This document shows, piece after piece, positions 42,045 to 49,913 of a DNA stretch of 64,000 nt. The DNA lies in contig CAJUAB010000008.1 in the NCBI GenBank assembly GCA_910583845.1, forward strand, positions 84,467-148,466. The letters are read 5' to 3'. Within the stretch, counting starts at the first letter, position 1. Every line of letters begins with the position of its first letter. This DNA comes from an uncultured Acetatifactor sp. (GTDB taxonomy: Bacteria > Bacillota > Clostridia > Lachnospirales > Lachnospiraceae). The notes beneath the pieces are model-generated. The model did not search any database. It was not told the origin of the DNA and was given only the letters and a program-made list of their open reading frames with translations. A program made the position numbers and the translations under genes.

Positions 42045-43544
42045 TCAGCTTTTCACTGTAAAAACAGGTTCCATCCTGGCCACCGGCGCCGCCATGCCAT
42101 ACGCCGCGTGTACGGCGATCACCCCGTCAATATCCTTATAGGCATAGGGCGCTTCCGCCCGGACCGCCTCCTCCCATTTTTTCAGAATATCGGCTCTGCC
42201 CTTCAGATCCGGGCGCTCCGGGTCTATGGGGGTAATTATGTGAAATTTTTCCATAAACTCCCGGAAAGCCTCATCATTCCCCTTGATCGCGTCCCCTCTG
42301 GACTTTTTCCGCCCGGCCCCGTGGCTGGCGCTCCAGAGACAGTCCGGATTGCCCAGCCCCCAAAGCAGATAGCTGGAACTGCCCATGGAGCCGGGAATCA
42401 TCACCGGTTCGCCATACCAGGAAAACGCAGTGCCCTCCATCTCCAGACAGCCCCCCGCGCAGCAGGCTCCCTTTCTGTGAAGGTAGTAATCCTCCCCCGC
42501 AATCCGCTTTTTCCAGATATAATTGTGGGGAGCGTCATATAACAGGTCCATGGCGCACTCCCCCAGCACATCGGTAAAGACATCCTGTATCATAAACCCT
42601 AAAAACAGACGATTGGCAAAACCGAAATTGGCGGCATTGCGGGAAGCCGACCAGAAGCGGTTCCATGCGTCCGGCGCAGCGCCCTCTTCCGGTATCGGAT
42701 AAATCTTATTTTCCGGATGGGTCAGTCCTTCCGGATAAATCCCCTGACAGATCTTGCGGTTTAAAAGGCCGCTGTGATGGCCGATGGTCAAAGATCCCGT
42801 GTGAAGCATCACCGCCACAGAGCCCTTCCGGATCTTCCAGGCATTGGCGGTCTGACGGTCGTAGATCTCGGCAACCCGCTGCACTTCCAGAAAATGATTG
42901 CCACCGCCGATGGTCCCGATCTGGTCATCGTAAGAAAGCTGGTCGTAGCTGCCGATGAAATCCTCCAGCCCCTCGGTGAAGTCCGCTTTCAGACTCCCCC
43001 GGAATACCGTACGGTCCAGCCATTTTTCCTGAATCCCCGGACTGAAATACTTCCACAGACCGCTTTTCTGACTGTCGCCGTATGTCTCCAGCAATCCCTC
43101 CAGGCCGTAGCGCAGAAGCGCCTGCCGCTGCTTTCCCGTCATGGGAATCTGCCTGCCGCCCTCAAAGAAGATATGACGGATCTTCTTGGTAAGTTCCGGA
43201 AGTTTTTCCCGAATCTTTTCTTCCGGCAGGTCCGTGGTGTAAAACCGCATCCCACAGTTGATGTCGTTTCCCATGGCCTGGGGAACCGCAAAGCCCTTTG
43301 TCAGCATCACGGTTCCAATGGGAATACCCGCTCCTTTGTGAAAGTCAGGGGTCAGTATGATTTTTCTGATTTGAGGCACAGATCCCCCGAAAAAGCCCGG
43401 CACAGCCGCCAGCCTCTCCAGCGTCTCTTCCAGCGCCGTCATCCGGTACAGCTCCGCCTCCGCATTTTTGTCCGGCACAGCTCCTTCCGGCAGATAGCAG
43501 TTTATCACATTGTTTCGGTCTTTGTAGGTAATTTTATGTATCAT
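42045..43544 (-). CDS. rtcB: RNA ligase RtcB
   Basis: RtcB joins RNA 2',3'-cyclic phosphate or 3'-phosphate to 5'-OH ends using GTP and Mn2+, without leaving a 2'-phosphate. All active-site ligands are present: Cys97 in NDINCGMR, His217 in GGGNHFLE, His248 in MLHTGS, His340 in APHNY and the guanylylated His408 in SASHGAGRKKSR. PDFHKGAGIPIG lies near 66-77. At 499 residues it is somewhat longer than the archaeal enzyme. AGAGGAAAA precedes the ATG. It heads a unit with the 138-aa and GNAT genes. I saw no -24/-12 sigma-54 promoter, unlike the rtc operon of E. coli. Confidence 0.95.
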   Translation of the reverse strand: MIHKITYKDRNNVINCYLPEGAVPDKNAEAELYRMTALEETLERLAAVPGFFGGSVPQIRKIILTPDFHKGAGIPIGTVMLTKGFAVPQAMGNDINCGMRFYTTDLPEEKIREKLPELTKKIRHIFFEGGRQIPMTGKQRQALLRYGLEGLLETYGDSQKSGLWKYFSPGIQEKWLDRTVFRGSLKADFTEGLEDFIGSYDQLSYDDQIGTIGGGNHFLEVQRVAEIYDRQTANAWKIRKGSVAVMLHTGSLTIGHHSGLLNRKICQGIYPEGLTHPENKIYPIPEEGAAPDAWNRFWSASRNAANFGFANRLFLGFMIQDVFTDVLGECAMDLLYDAPHNYIWKKRIAGEDYYLHRKGACCAGGCLEMEGTAFSWYGEPVMIPGSMGSSSYLLWGLGNPDCLWSASHGAGRKKSRGDAIKGNDEAFREFMEKFHIITPIDPERPDLKGRADILKKWEEAVRAEAPYAYKDIDGVIAVHAAYGMAAPVARMEPVFTVKS

Positions 43545-43666
43545 TTTTCCTCTTTCCCCGCGGCATGAACCAGATCATGTCTGAAAAATCAGGCCTCTGC
43601 CGCCTCGTCAATCGGTATTGGGAAGTTTTGCGTATCCATCTGCGCATGTGCTGTAATATACAAGTA

Positions 43667-43694
43667 AGACAGAACACTTTTTCATGCTCTGTCT
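43667..43694 (-). terminator. Hairpin between small lipoprotein gene and rtcB
   Basis: AGACAGAACA (43667-43676) with TGCTCTGTCT (43685-43694): a ten-pair stem with one wobble pair, then a mixed AT stretch without a clear U-tract. It might attenuate read-through into rtcB. Confidence 0.4.
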
Positions 43695-43699
43695 CACGT

Positions 43700-43870
43700 T
43701 TACTCTTCCATCGTAAACTCCGTGGGAATCCCACCCGGCGGCCGGTCAATATGCGTAAACGCCCTCAAGGAGATCCCGGAAGCCTCCTGCATTTCGGTCA
43801 GACTGCAGCCCGTTATGCCAAACAGGCAGGCGATTGCAATTCCTGCCACTATCCATCGGAAGCGGTTCAT
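43700..43870 (-). CDS. Very small lipoprotein, 56 aa
   Basis: AAGGAG lies nine bases before the ATG at 43870. The product is little more than a lipoprotein signal (FRWIVAGIAIACLFGITGC) and 35 mature residues with SLTEMQEASGISLRAF and a Pro/Gly-rich end. It has its own promoter at 43926-43954. It lies 155 bases upstream of rtcB on the same strand and could share its transcript. No family recognised. Confidence 0.65.
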   Translation of the reverse strand: MNRFRWIVAGIAIACLFGITGCSLTEMQEASGISLRAFTHIDRPPGGIPTEFTMEE

Positions 43871-43925
43871 TTCATTTCTCCTTGTGTTTACTGAAGCCCC
43901 CATTTTATGCTGTGTCCTGTTTCTA

Positions 43926-43954
43926 TTATACACAGGCTTTCCTCAAATTACAAT
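43926..43954 (-). promoter_or_regulatory. Promoter of the small lipoprotein gene (and perhaps rtcB)
   Basis: Minus strand TTGTAA (43954-43949), 17 bases, TATAAT (43931-43926), within the context TTGTAATTT ... CTGTGTATAATAG shared with two other promoters here. Confidence 0.75.
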
Positions 43955-43974
43955 AAGTGAAAAAAAGCAAAGCA

Positions 43975-44005
43975 ACGGAATCCACGTTCAGCATGGATTC
44001 CGCTT
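43975..44005 (-). terminator. Terminator downstream of pgi
   Basis: Minus strand AGCGGAATCCA, a nine-base loop, TGGATTCCGTT, then GCTTTGCTTTTTTTC. It lies about 190 bases after the pgi stop and just before the lipoprotein promoter. Confidence 0.8.
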
Positions 44006-44056
44006 TCTGATCAGGCATTTATACTGCTTCAACAGTGAAAATTTCCGAGTAACCTG

Positions 44057-44119
44057 ACTACACAACGCCAGCCTGTACGTTCAACCACTGTAGTACGGTA
44101 AATTCTGGCGTTATGTAGT
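44057..44119. repeat. Long inverted repeat in the pgi 3' region
   Basis: ACTACACAACGCCAG (44057-44071) and CTGGCGTTATGTAGT (44105-44119) form a 15-bp stem with one mismatch around a 33-base loop that itself contains GTAC ... GTAC. It is neither the terminator nor coding; its role is unclear. Confidence 0.65.
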
Positions 44120-44196
44120 ATAACAACCAATGATACGTATGCAATCTCCTGATTCCGGTCTTTCTGGCCTGGTGCATGTTTGAAGCACACTCTGGA

Positions 44197-45777
44197 TTAA
44201 ATATTCAGCAGATCACTGTACGCCTTCAATGCGCCCTCCGTGTCATGGGCCAGAACCTTCTTCGCCAGAACCTTCCCCAGCTGTACACCCTCCTGGTCAA
44301 AGCTGTTGACGTTCCATACAAACCCCTGGAACATCACTTTATTCTCAAAATGGGACAAAAGAGCGCCCAACGCCTGAGGAGTCAGCTGCTCACCGATAAT
44401 GATGCTGGAAGGTCTTCCGCCCTCAAAGTTCTTATTGCGGTTTTCATCGGCCTTGCCGCATGCAAATGCCACAATCTGCGCGGCCACGTTGGCACATAAC
44501 TTCTGCTGGCTTGTGCTGTCCTGAATCACAACATCCCTGCCCATCTGACTGTTTTTGAATCCCACAAACTGCAAAGGCACAATATCCGTGCCCTGATGCA
44601 GCAGCTGATAGAAGGAATGCTGCCCGTTGGTACCAGGTTCTCCGAAGATCACAGGACCTGTGGAATAAGAAACAGGCTCACCGAAACGGTTCACCGACTT
44701 ACCGTTGGATTCCATATCCATCTGCTGCAAATGCGCGGGGAAGCGGCTGAGCGCCTGGGAATAGGGCAGCACTGCCGTATTCTGATAGCCCAGTACATTG
44801 CGCTCATACACCCCGATCAAGGCGTCCAGCATTGCCGGATTTGTCAATAGATCCCTGCTCTGCGCGAGCTTGTCCTCCTTGGCTGCGCCGTCCAGGAACT
44901 GCGCGAATACCTCCGGACCGAAAGCCAGAGACAGTACAGCGCCGCCCACGCCGGAGGTAGACGAGAAACGCCCGCCGATATAATCGTCCATAAAGAAAGC
45001 CGCCAGATAGTCATCACTCTTAGCAAGAGGCGAAGTCTCACTGGTCACGGCAATCATATGTCTGGATGCGTCCAGTCCCGCATTTTTCAAAGCATCCTTT
45101 ACAAAAGACTCATTGGTCAATGTCTCCAGGGTGGTGCCGGATTTGGATACCAGGATAAAAAGGGAATGCTCCACATCAATGCCGCTTAATACTGCCGCCG
45201 CGTCATCCGGGTCTACATTGCTGATGAATCTGGCCTCCATCTTAAATGTGTTGTTCACTTTGGCCCAGTTCTCCAAGGCCAGATACATTGCGCGGGGGCC
45301 CAGGTCGCTGCCGCCGATTCCGATCTGCACAACGGTGGTAAACTTTTCGCCTGCCGCATTGGTAATCTCGCCGCTGTGTACCTTATTGGCCAGTTCAGCA
45401 ATCTTCCTCTGCTGCTCCACATAAAAACTGCGCTTATCCACGCCATCGGCCACAACAGCCTCTCCCAGCTGTCCGCGGGTCATGTGATGAAGTACCCTGC
45501 GGTTCTCCCCAGTATTGATCACTTCTCCGTTGTACAGGGCCTCAAATTTATCCGCAAGCTGCGTCTCCTGTGCCAGTTTCGCAAGGGCCTCCAGAATCTT
45601 GTCATCCACCTGCTTTGCGGCATAATGATAGGCAAGTCCTGCCGCCATGGGAACGCTGTATTTCTTCACGCGGTCCGCGCCTTTTTCCCCTGTCATCTCC
45701 TCCGCCAGATTTACAGGCTCCGCCTTTAACAGTTCCTGATACGCGGAGACGGTATCCAGGTTTTTCCAATTCATCAT
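44197..45777 (-). CDS. pgi: Glucose-6-phosphate isomerase
   Basis: The 526-residue enzyme interconverts glucose-6-phosphate and fructose-6-phosphate. Visible landmarks are VQIGIGGSDLGPRAMYLAL near residue 152, LFILVSKSGTTLETLTN near 210, GGRFSSTSGVGGAVLSLAFG near 265, and GEPGTNGQHSFYQLLHQG near 385. GGAGGG lies ten bases before the first of two adjacent ATGs. It is a single-gene unit with its own promoter and terminator. Confidence 0.95.
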   Translation of the reverse strand: MMNWKNLDTVSAYQELLKAEPVNLAEEMTGEKGADRVKKYSVPMAAGLAYHYAAKQVDDKILEALAKLAQETQLADKFEALYNGEVINTGENRRVLHHMTRGQLGEAVVADGVDKRSFYVEQQRKIAELANKVHSGEITNAAGEKFTTVVQIGIGGSDLGPRAMYLALENWAKVNNTFKMEARFISNVDPDDAAAVLSGIDVEHSLFILVSKSGTTLETLTNESFVKDALKNAGLDASRHMIAVTSETSPLAKSDDYLAAFFMDDYIGGRFSSTSGVGGAVLSLAFGPEVFAQFLDGAAKEDKLAQSRDLLTNPAMLDALIGVYERNVLGYQNTAVLPYSQALSRFPAHLQQMDMESNGKSVNRFGEPVSYSTGPVIFGEPGTNGQHSFYQLLHQGTDIVPLQFVGFKNSQMGRDVVIQDSTSQQKLCANVAAQIVAFACGKADENRNKNFEGGRPSSIIIGEQLTPQALGALLSHFENKVMFQGFVWNVNSFDQEGVQLGKVLAKKVLAHDTEGALKAYSDLLNI

Positions 45778-45924
45778 AGTTGATCGTCCCTCCTATATTT
45801 TAATAAAAAATCTTACTGCTCACAAGAAATGGGCCCGGGACATCCTTCCGCTGTCCCCCATCCATGAACGGTCCGACAGGCATGATCCGATAGCCGCGGG
45901 TTCCGTGTCTTCTCACTTATTTCT

Positions 45925-45953
45925 ATTATATACAGGGTTACAGCAAATTACAA
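45925..45953 (-). promoter_or_regulatory. Promoter of pgi
   Basis: Minus strand TTGTAA (45953-45948), 17 bases, TATAAT (45930-45925), in the context TTGTAATTT ... CTGTATATAATAG. Confidence 0.75.
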
Positions 45954-46075
45954 TAAGCAAAAGACCCGCTTTCCAAAATTTTCAATTCGCAGGCATTACA
46001 CCCTTCCTGAATATCTTCTTTATCCACCTTGGTTCCATGTACCGCGATGACCCGCTCTGTCACACCCAATTGCAC
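45938..46075 (-). CDS. Possible 45-aa cysteine-containing protein
   Basis: A GTG at 46075 lies six bases from GGAGA and opens a frame of 45 codons: it begins MQLGVTERVIAVHGTKVDKE, contains CNAC, and ends SFAYCNLL. The composition is protein-like rather than random. It starts 36 bases after the HAD gene stop. Its stop codon lies in the spacer of the pgi promoter. It could be a real small gene or the worn end of a larger one. Confidence 0.35.
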   Translation of the reverse strand: MQLGVTERVIAVHGTKVDKEDIQEGCNACELKILESGSFAYCNLL

Positions 46076-46111
46076 TATGATTCTCCACAGTATACTTGAA
46101 ATGTGCCGCTT

Positions 46112-46732
46112 CTACGCCTCCTGTAAAACCCCAAGCCCGTTCTCCCGTAAGAAAAACCGAAGTTCGCTTACATCGCCATAATACACGCATCCCTTCATGC
46201 CCAGATTTTTTGCCGCCTCTATATTCGCCGGCGAATCATCAATAAAAAAGCATTCCGCAGGATCAAGGGAAAATGTCATAAAAAAATCGAGATAAGCCGC
46301 CGGTTCCGGCTTGAGCAGTCCATGTTCGCAGGAAATCCATATCCCCTTCATGTACCGAATCGACTTGATCTGCTGACTGAATGTCCGAAAACGGTGCGAG
46401 GTATTGGACAGTAAATACAGATCATACCCACTGCCATACAGCTCTTCCACCAGCTTTTCCATAGGCGGATTTGGCGGCTGTATCATGCGGTACTCGTCAA
46501 TAAAGCGCTTCACGGTTTTGTGCAGATGTACCGGCATCCTCCTGCATATGGAGGCTGCTGCTTCCTCATCCGTGACCGTTCCCCTGTCCATCTGCAGCCA
46601 CTCCACCGACCTGCACAGATGATTCCTGATCCACCGGAAATCCTCCTCATTATCGACATAACCATAAATGTACTCCCTGTCGTTATAGACTGTAAGTACA
46701 TTGCCCATATCGAAGACAATATTTTTTATCAT
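46112..46732 (-). CDS. HAD-family hydrolase
   Basis: GGGAGG lies eight bases before the ATG at 46732, chosen over a longer frame to 46924. The 206-residue protein has the HAD nucleophile motif near the start in the form VFDMGNVL (Asp then Gly in place of the usual DxD), the SNTSHRF motif II, KPEPAAY motif III and FIDDSPANIEAA motif IV. The four-helix cap lies between. It is of the YihX/haloacid-dehalogenase-like type, probably a small phosphatase of sugar phosphates. Confidence 0.88.
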   Translation of the reverse strand: MIKNIVFDMGNVLTVYNDREYIYGYVDNEEDFRWIRNHLCRSVEWLQMDRGTVTDEEAAASICRRMPVHLHKTVKRFIDEYRMIQPPNPPMEKLVEELYGSGYDLYLLSNTSHRFRTFSQQIKSIRYMKGIWISCEHGLLKPEPAAYLDFFMTFSLDPAECFFIDDSPANIEAAKNLGMKGCVYYGDVSELRFFLRENGLGVLQEA

Positions 46733-46963
46733 ATAGCCGGCCTCCCTGCATACTTCGGATCTTCCGGGCAAATGCAAAACGCTTCTTTTCCGCCACTTGT
46801 GGACCTTTCTCCAGAGTATCCCTCCGTTTATCGTTTGCTCATTCCGTATAACGACATTCCTTTCCGTTTCTTGCGGCAATCCCGATATATGCTTTATCCC
46901 TGATATCGGGCTTCTGCCCGTCATTCCAGGTGCCCTGGTCTTTAGCGCCCACTCTTCTGAAAT

Positions 46964-47440
46964 TCAGCCATTTTCCTGCCTGTCAACAGACATGATGTAA
47001 ATCTGGCATGGATTCTGTGCATCCCACAAGGATGGGAAAACTTCCAATTCCTTAAAACCAAGAGAAAGATAAAACCTGTTGGTGTCATCATAAATATCGT
47101 ATCTGCCCATCTGGACAGTCTTTACCTGCATGAATGAATATCCCATCTCCCTGGCTTTTTCTGTTGCCTCATCGAAAAGTTTTCGGCCGATGCCCTGTCT
47201 GTGATATTCCCTCAAAACACCCATTACTGCCAGTTCAACAGTATGTCGGCCGGTTTCTTTCAGATAGAGAAATCCCACCGGCCTATCTCCATCAAATGCA
47301 CAGAAAAAGGGCCTCCCGCTGCTGTCTGAAATATATTCCTCTACGGCTTCCGGAATACCGAACCAATCCGGAAGCCGTTCCAATATGCACCTTGTAATGC
47401 TCGCTTTCATTTCATCACAGTTAATATGCTTTATTACCAT
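46964..47440 (-). CDS. GNAT-family N-acetyltransferase
   Basis: GGAGG precedes the ATG at 47440. The 158-residue protein has the GNAT core with VELAVMGVLREYHRQGIGRKLFDEA (acetyl-CoA loop RQGIGR) and TNRFYLSLGFKELE. Substrate unknown. The open frame continues upstream to about 47612 and there reads like part of a PIN domain (see findings), which is not included in this gene. Confidence 0.87.
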   Translation of the reverse strand: MVIKHINCDEMKASITRCILERLPDWFGIPEAVEEYISDSSGRPFFCAFDGDRPVGFLYLKETGRHTVELAVMGVLREYHRQGIGRKLFDEATEKAREMGYSFMQVKTVQMGRYDIYDDTNRFYLSLGFKELEVFPSLWDAQNPCQIYIMSVDRQENG

Positions 47441-47615
47441 AGTATCCTCCTGTGTGTTATAACTCCTGTCTGCCCCCCACCTTTTTCCACATTCTCCTGA
47501 TCTCGCAAAAGCAACGCTATATGTACATCTCCGTGGGCATTCCGTTGAAATCTTCCTCAGCACACCCGGCGGAATATTGGTATCAACAATGACCTTTATT
47601 CCCGCAAACCGGGAT

Positions 47616-48203
47616 TTACCTTAATCCGTTTGCAAAAACCCATGAATAAAACATTTCCTTTGGGGGCTTTATGTATTCATAATCTAAACGGGAAGGCGTT
47701 GTCTCAATGACATTGATTGCCTGTTCCCGTACTTCTTCGACAGATTGGCCCGCAACATCAATTTCGACTTCATTGATCAGAGGTTTCCGCTTCCTGTTTT
47801 TTTCGTTCATCTTTTCCTGTAGTTCAAAATCCACAAGTCCATTATTCGGGCGGTTCCTCATCTGTTCCTGAATTTGCCGCAAATCACTGCAAATGAGTTT
47901 GATCGTGATAAATTCAGTCCCCTTAAAGACGATGGGGATATCGGCAGTCCTTAAGTCGTCAATGTCAGAAGCAATGATGTTTTTATAGCCAAGTCTGTGA
48001 AAGCACTTAAGGATCGCCACCTGATTTTCCCAGCAGGTAAGTTCTTCCAGTTCTCCCGTCATCGGCTCGCTGCCATCCCGTGAAATGAACTCAGGTACCA
48101 TGTGCTGTTCTACGCACGTCGTCTTATAGTGCTCAAGCAGACCGTTGGCTAAAGTAGATTTACCAATACCGCTTGCACCGGTAATAAAGATAAAATCTTT
48201 CAT
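47616..48203 (-). CDS. P-loop nucleotide kinase-like ATPase
   Basis: A 195-residue protein starting with Walker A FITGASGIGKSTLANGLL. It contains ASDIDDLRTADIPIVFKG and a basic lid-like stretch (KMNEKNRKRKPLINE). The layout is that of small nucleoside or metabolite kinases; the substrate is not identifiable. The neighbours (GNAT, rlmH) give no clear pathway. Confidence 0.75.
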   Translation of the reverse strand: MKDFIFITGASGIGKSTLANGLLEHYKTTCVEQHMVPEFISRDGSEPMTGELEELTCWENQVAILKCFHRLGYKNIIASDIDDLRTADIPIVFKGTEFITIKLICSDLRQIQEQMRNRPNNGLVDFELQEKMNEKNRKRKPLINEVEIDVAGQSVEEVREQAINVIETTPSRLDYEYIKPPKEMFYSWVFANGLR

Positions 48204-48275
48204 TTTGTGGATCTCCTCACATTTCTTGTACAGACATTGCCTCTCATTTATTTCTCAGATTTCTGATTTTTACAC

Positions 48276-48755
48276 TTACTTATGATATGGCTCTCCCTGA
48301 ATAATCCGATAAGCCCGGTAAATCTGTTCACACAGAATTACGCGCATCAACTGATGCGGAAAAGTCATATCGGAGAAACTGATAGCCAGGTCACTGCGGG
48401 TCAGTATTTTTTCATGGAGTCCCAGGGAACCGCCGATCACAAAGACGATATGGCTCCGGCCATCCAGCTCCGCCCGCCGGATGACCTCCGCAAATCCTTC
48501 CGAAGTGTAACGACGCCCCCTGATCTCCAAAGTGCATACAAGAGCCCTCTCTTCCAGGCGGGAAAGCAGCCGCTGGGCTTCCCGCCCCCGGATCTGTTCC
48601 TCCATGGCGGCAGAAGCACGGTCAGGAGTCTTTTCGTCTGCCACCTCCACAATCTCCAGCCTACAGTATTTGCCAAGCCGCTTGACATACTCACCGATGG
48701 CTTCCCGATAGAAACTCTCCTTGATTTTGCCCACGCAAAGTATTGTAATTCTCAA
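48276..48755 (-). CDS. rlmH: 23S rRNA pseudouridine-1915 N3-methyltransferase
   Basis: SPOUT-class enzyme, 159 residues as usual for the family. It methylates pseudouridine 1915 in helix 69 of 23S rRNA. Landmarks are ITILCVGKIKE at the start, HIVFVIGGSLGLHE (knot and SAM site) and MTFPHQLMRVILCEQIYRAYRI then GEPYHK at the end. Confidence 0.96.
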   Translation of the reverse strand: MRITILCVGKIKESFYREAIGEYVKRLGKYCRLEIVEVADEKTPDRASAAMEEQIRGREAQRLLSRLEERALVCTLEIRGRRYTSEGFAEVIRRAELDGRSHIVFVIGGSLGLHEKILTRSDLAISFSDMTFPHQLMRVILCEQIYRAYRIIQGEPYHK

Positions 48756-49000
48756 CGCTTCCCCCTTCTCCCATAGTGCCGGCCTTCACCTGTAACGCTA
48801 TCCCCGTCTTGTACAAGAGACCCTTTCAAACGCGCTCACTGCAATATTTCGGCGTAAAAGCGGATATCCCCTGACCCAAACAGGCACGACTGGTTTGAGC
48901 CAAAAACGGAAATCCTGATGTATTCTCTTCTCGTGTGTATGATCAAAGCTGTCATTTTTCCCACGGACATATATGGAATACTCTGTTCCACACAGAGGCC

Positions 49001-49250
49001 GGGGTATATAGAAAAAAATGACTTCCCAGTACCCTGCCCGGAGTCCCTGGGAGCAGAAAAACAGAATTTTTTCCGCATATCAGGGTATATACAGAAAAAA
49101 TGTCGCTACACAGCCACTTTTTTGCAATCAACGGGGTATTGACACACAATTTTTCTGTATATCCCCTGTTTCACCATATAAACTGAGCAAAAAGGGAAGA
49201 GCTTGCGAAACAGCGGGGTATTGCGGATCAATTATTTTATATATACCCTG
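49001..49250. repeat. Repeat unit A: four ~37-bp palindromic repeats (+,+,-,-)
   Basis: The element begins GGGGTATATA, has A-runs of six or seven, and ends TACCC(C/T)G. Copies: R1+ 49001-49037, R2+ 49081-49116, R3- 49132-49168, R4- 49213-49250. R2 and R3 face each other across 15 bases that include CCACTTTTTTGC, and R1 and R4 face each other outside them, so the unit can fold as nested hairpins. Confidence 0.85.
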
Positions 49251-49545
49251 CCGGATTAAATGATGCTCAAAAATGCCGATCTGCGCGGGGTGTCTGCGGC
49301 AAACCGTAACTGTACGCTCCGAGGAAATTGCTGCCGGATTTAGCTTCCTTCAGCAGCAGGTTCATGCGCGGACAAACCGGCGTAATATAGAAAGAGCAAG
49401 ACGCAGGATACACAGATCAAATTGGCCGGACTGTATGCAGCTATACCAAGAGCCAGCCGAATGGAGTCCCGGAGCGCCGATTACACAGGAATAAACTTTC
49501 CAGTGTATCAGGCACATACAAAATATTCTGCTCCAAATAAAGGCC

Positions 49546-49796
49546 GGGGTATATAGAAAAAATTTTTCCCCCTGTACCCTGCGCAAGGTCTTTGAAGCTG
49601 ATCAAACAGATTCATTTCCACCCACCGGGGTATATACGGAAAAAATAGTCTCCCAGATCCACTTTTTTGCGATAAGCGGGGTACAGGGAGACAATTTTTC
49701 TGTATATGCCCCGTTCTCTCATGGAAGCAGGGCGTAGAGGGGGGCTATTGACGGGAAACGGGGTACGGTGGAACAATTTTTTTATATATACCCCGC
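49546..49796. repeat. Repeat unit B: second copy of the four-repeat unit
   Basis: Copies: R1+ 49546-49582, R2+ 49626-49661, R3- 49676-49713, R4- 49759-49796. Each lies exactly 545 bp from its counterpart in unit A. The repeats are well conserved, while the spacer between R1 and R2 matches only at roughly half of positions. Confidence 0.85.
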
Positions 49797-49913
49797 AGTC
49801 CCTGGAATTGTGCGCAGCGCATGCCACTGAGGACTTATTACCACAGGATTCCCGCGCGCGGCTGAGCAAAACGGCAGCTCCGGCAGACGCAGACCGGAAT
49901 CCCCAAACATGCT

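Larger units (their letters stand above)
45778..46111. other. Region between pgi and the HAD gene, 334 bp
   Basis: It holds the pgi promoter (45925-45953), a pgi leader of about 140 bases, and a possible 45-codon gene at 45938-46075. Nothing else is recognised. Confidence 0.5.
48756..49913. other. 1.16-kb gene-free region with the palindromic repeat block
   Basis: Open frames here are short, overlap the repeats on both strands and show no family resemblance. The content is the two repeat units at 49001-49250 and 49546-49796, with a spacer (49251-49545) and flanks in which I recognise nothing. Confidence 0.7.

Noticed and set aside
43545..43699. Sigma-54 promoter before rtcB
   Set aside because: No TGGC-N8-TGC type element was found, and no RtcR-like activator is present.
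46732..46924. Extension of the HAD protein by 64 residues
   Set aside because: The HAD motif I lies right at the start at 46732 with a good ribosome site; the extension has no domain resemblance.
49001..49796. CRISPR array
   Set aside because: The repeats alternate in orientation, spacers vary from 15 to over 60 bases, the two halves are a duplication, and no cas gene is nearby.
48836..49869. Short open frames over the palindromic repeats
   Set aside because: They occur on both strands, contain the repeat translated as IYPG-like pieces and lack ribosome sites.
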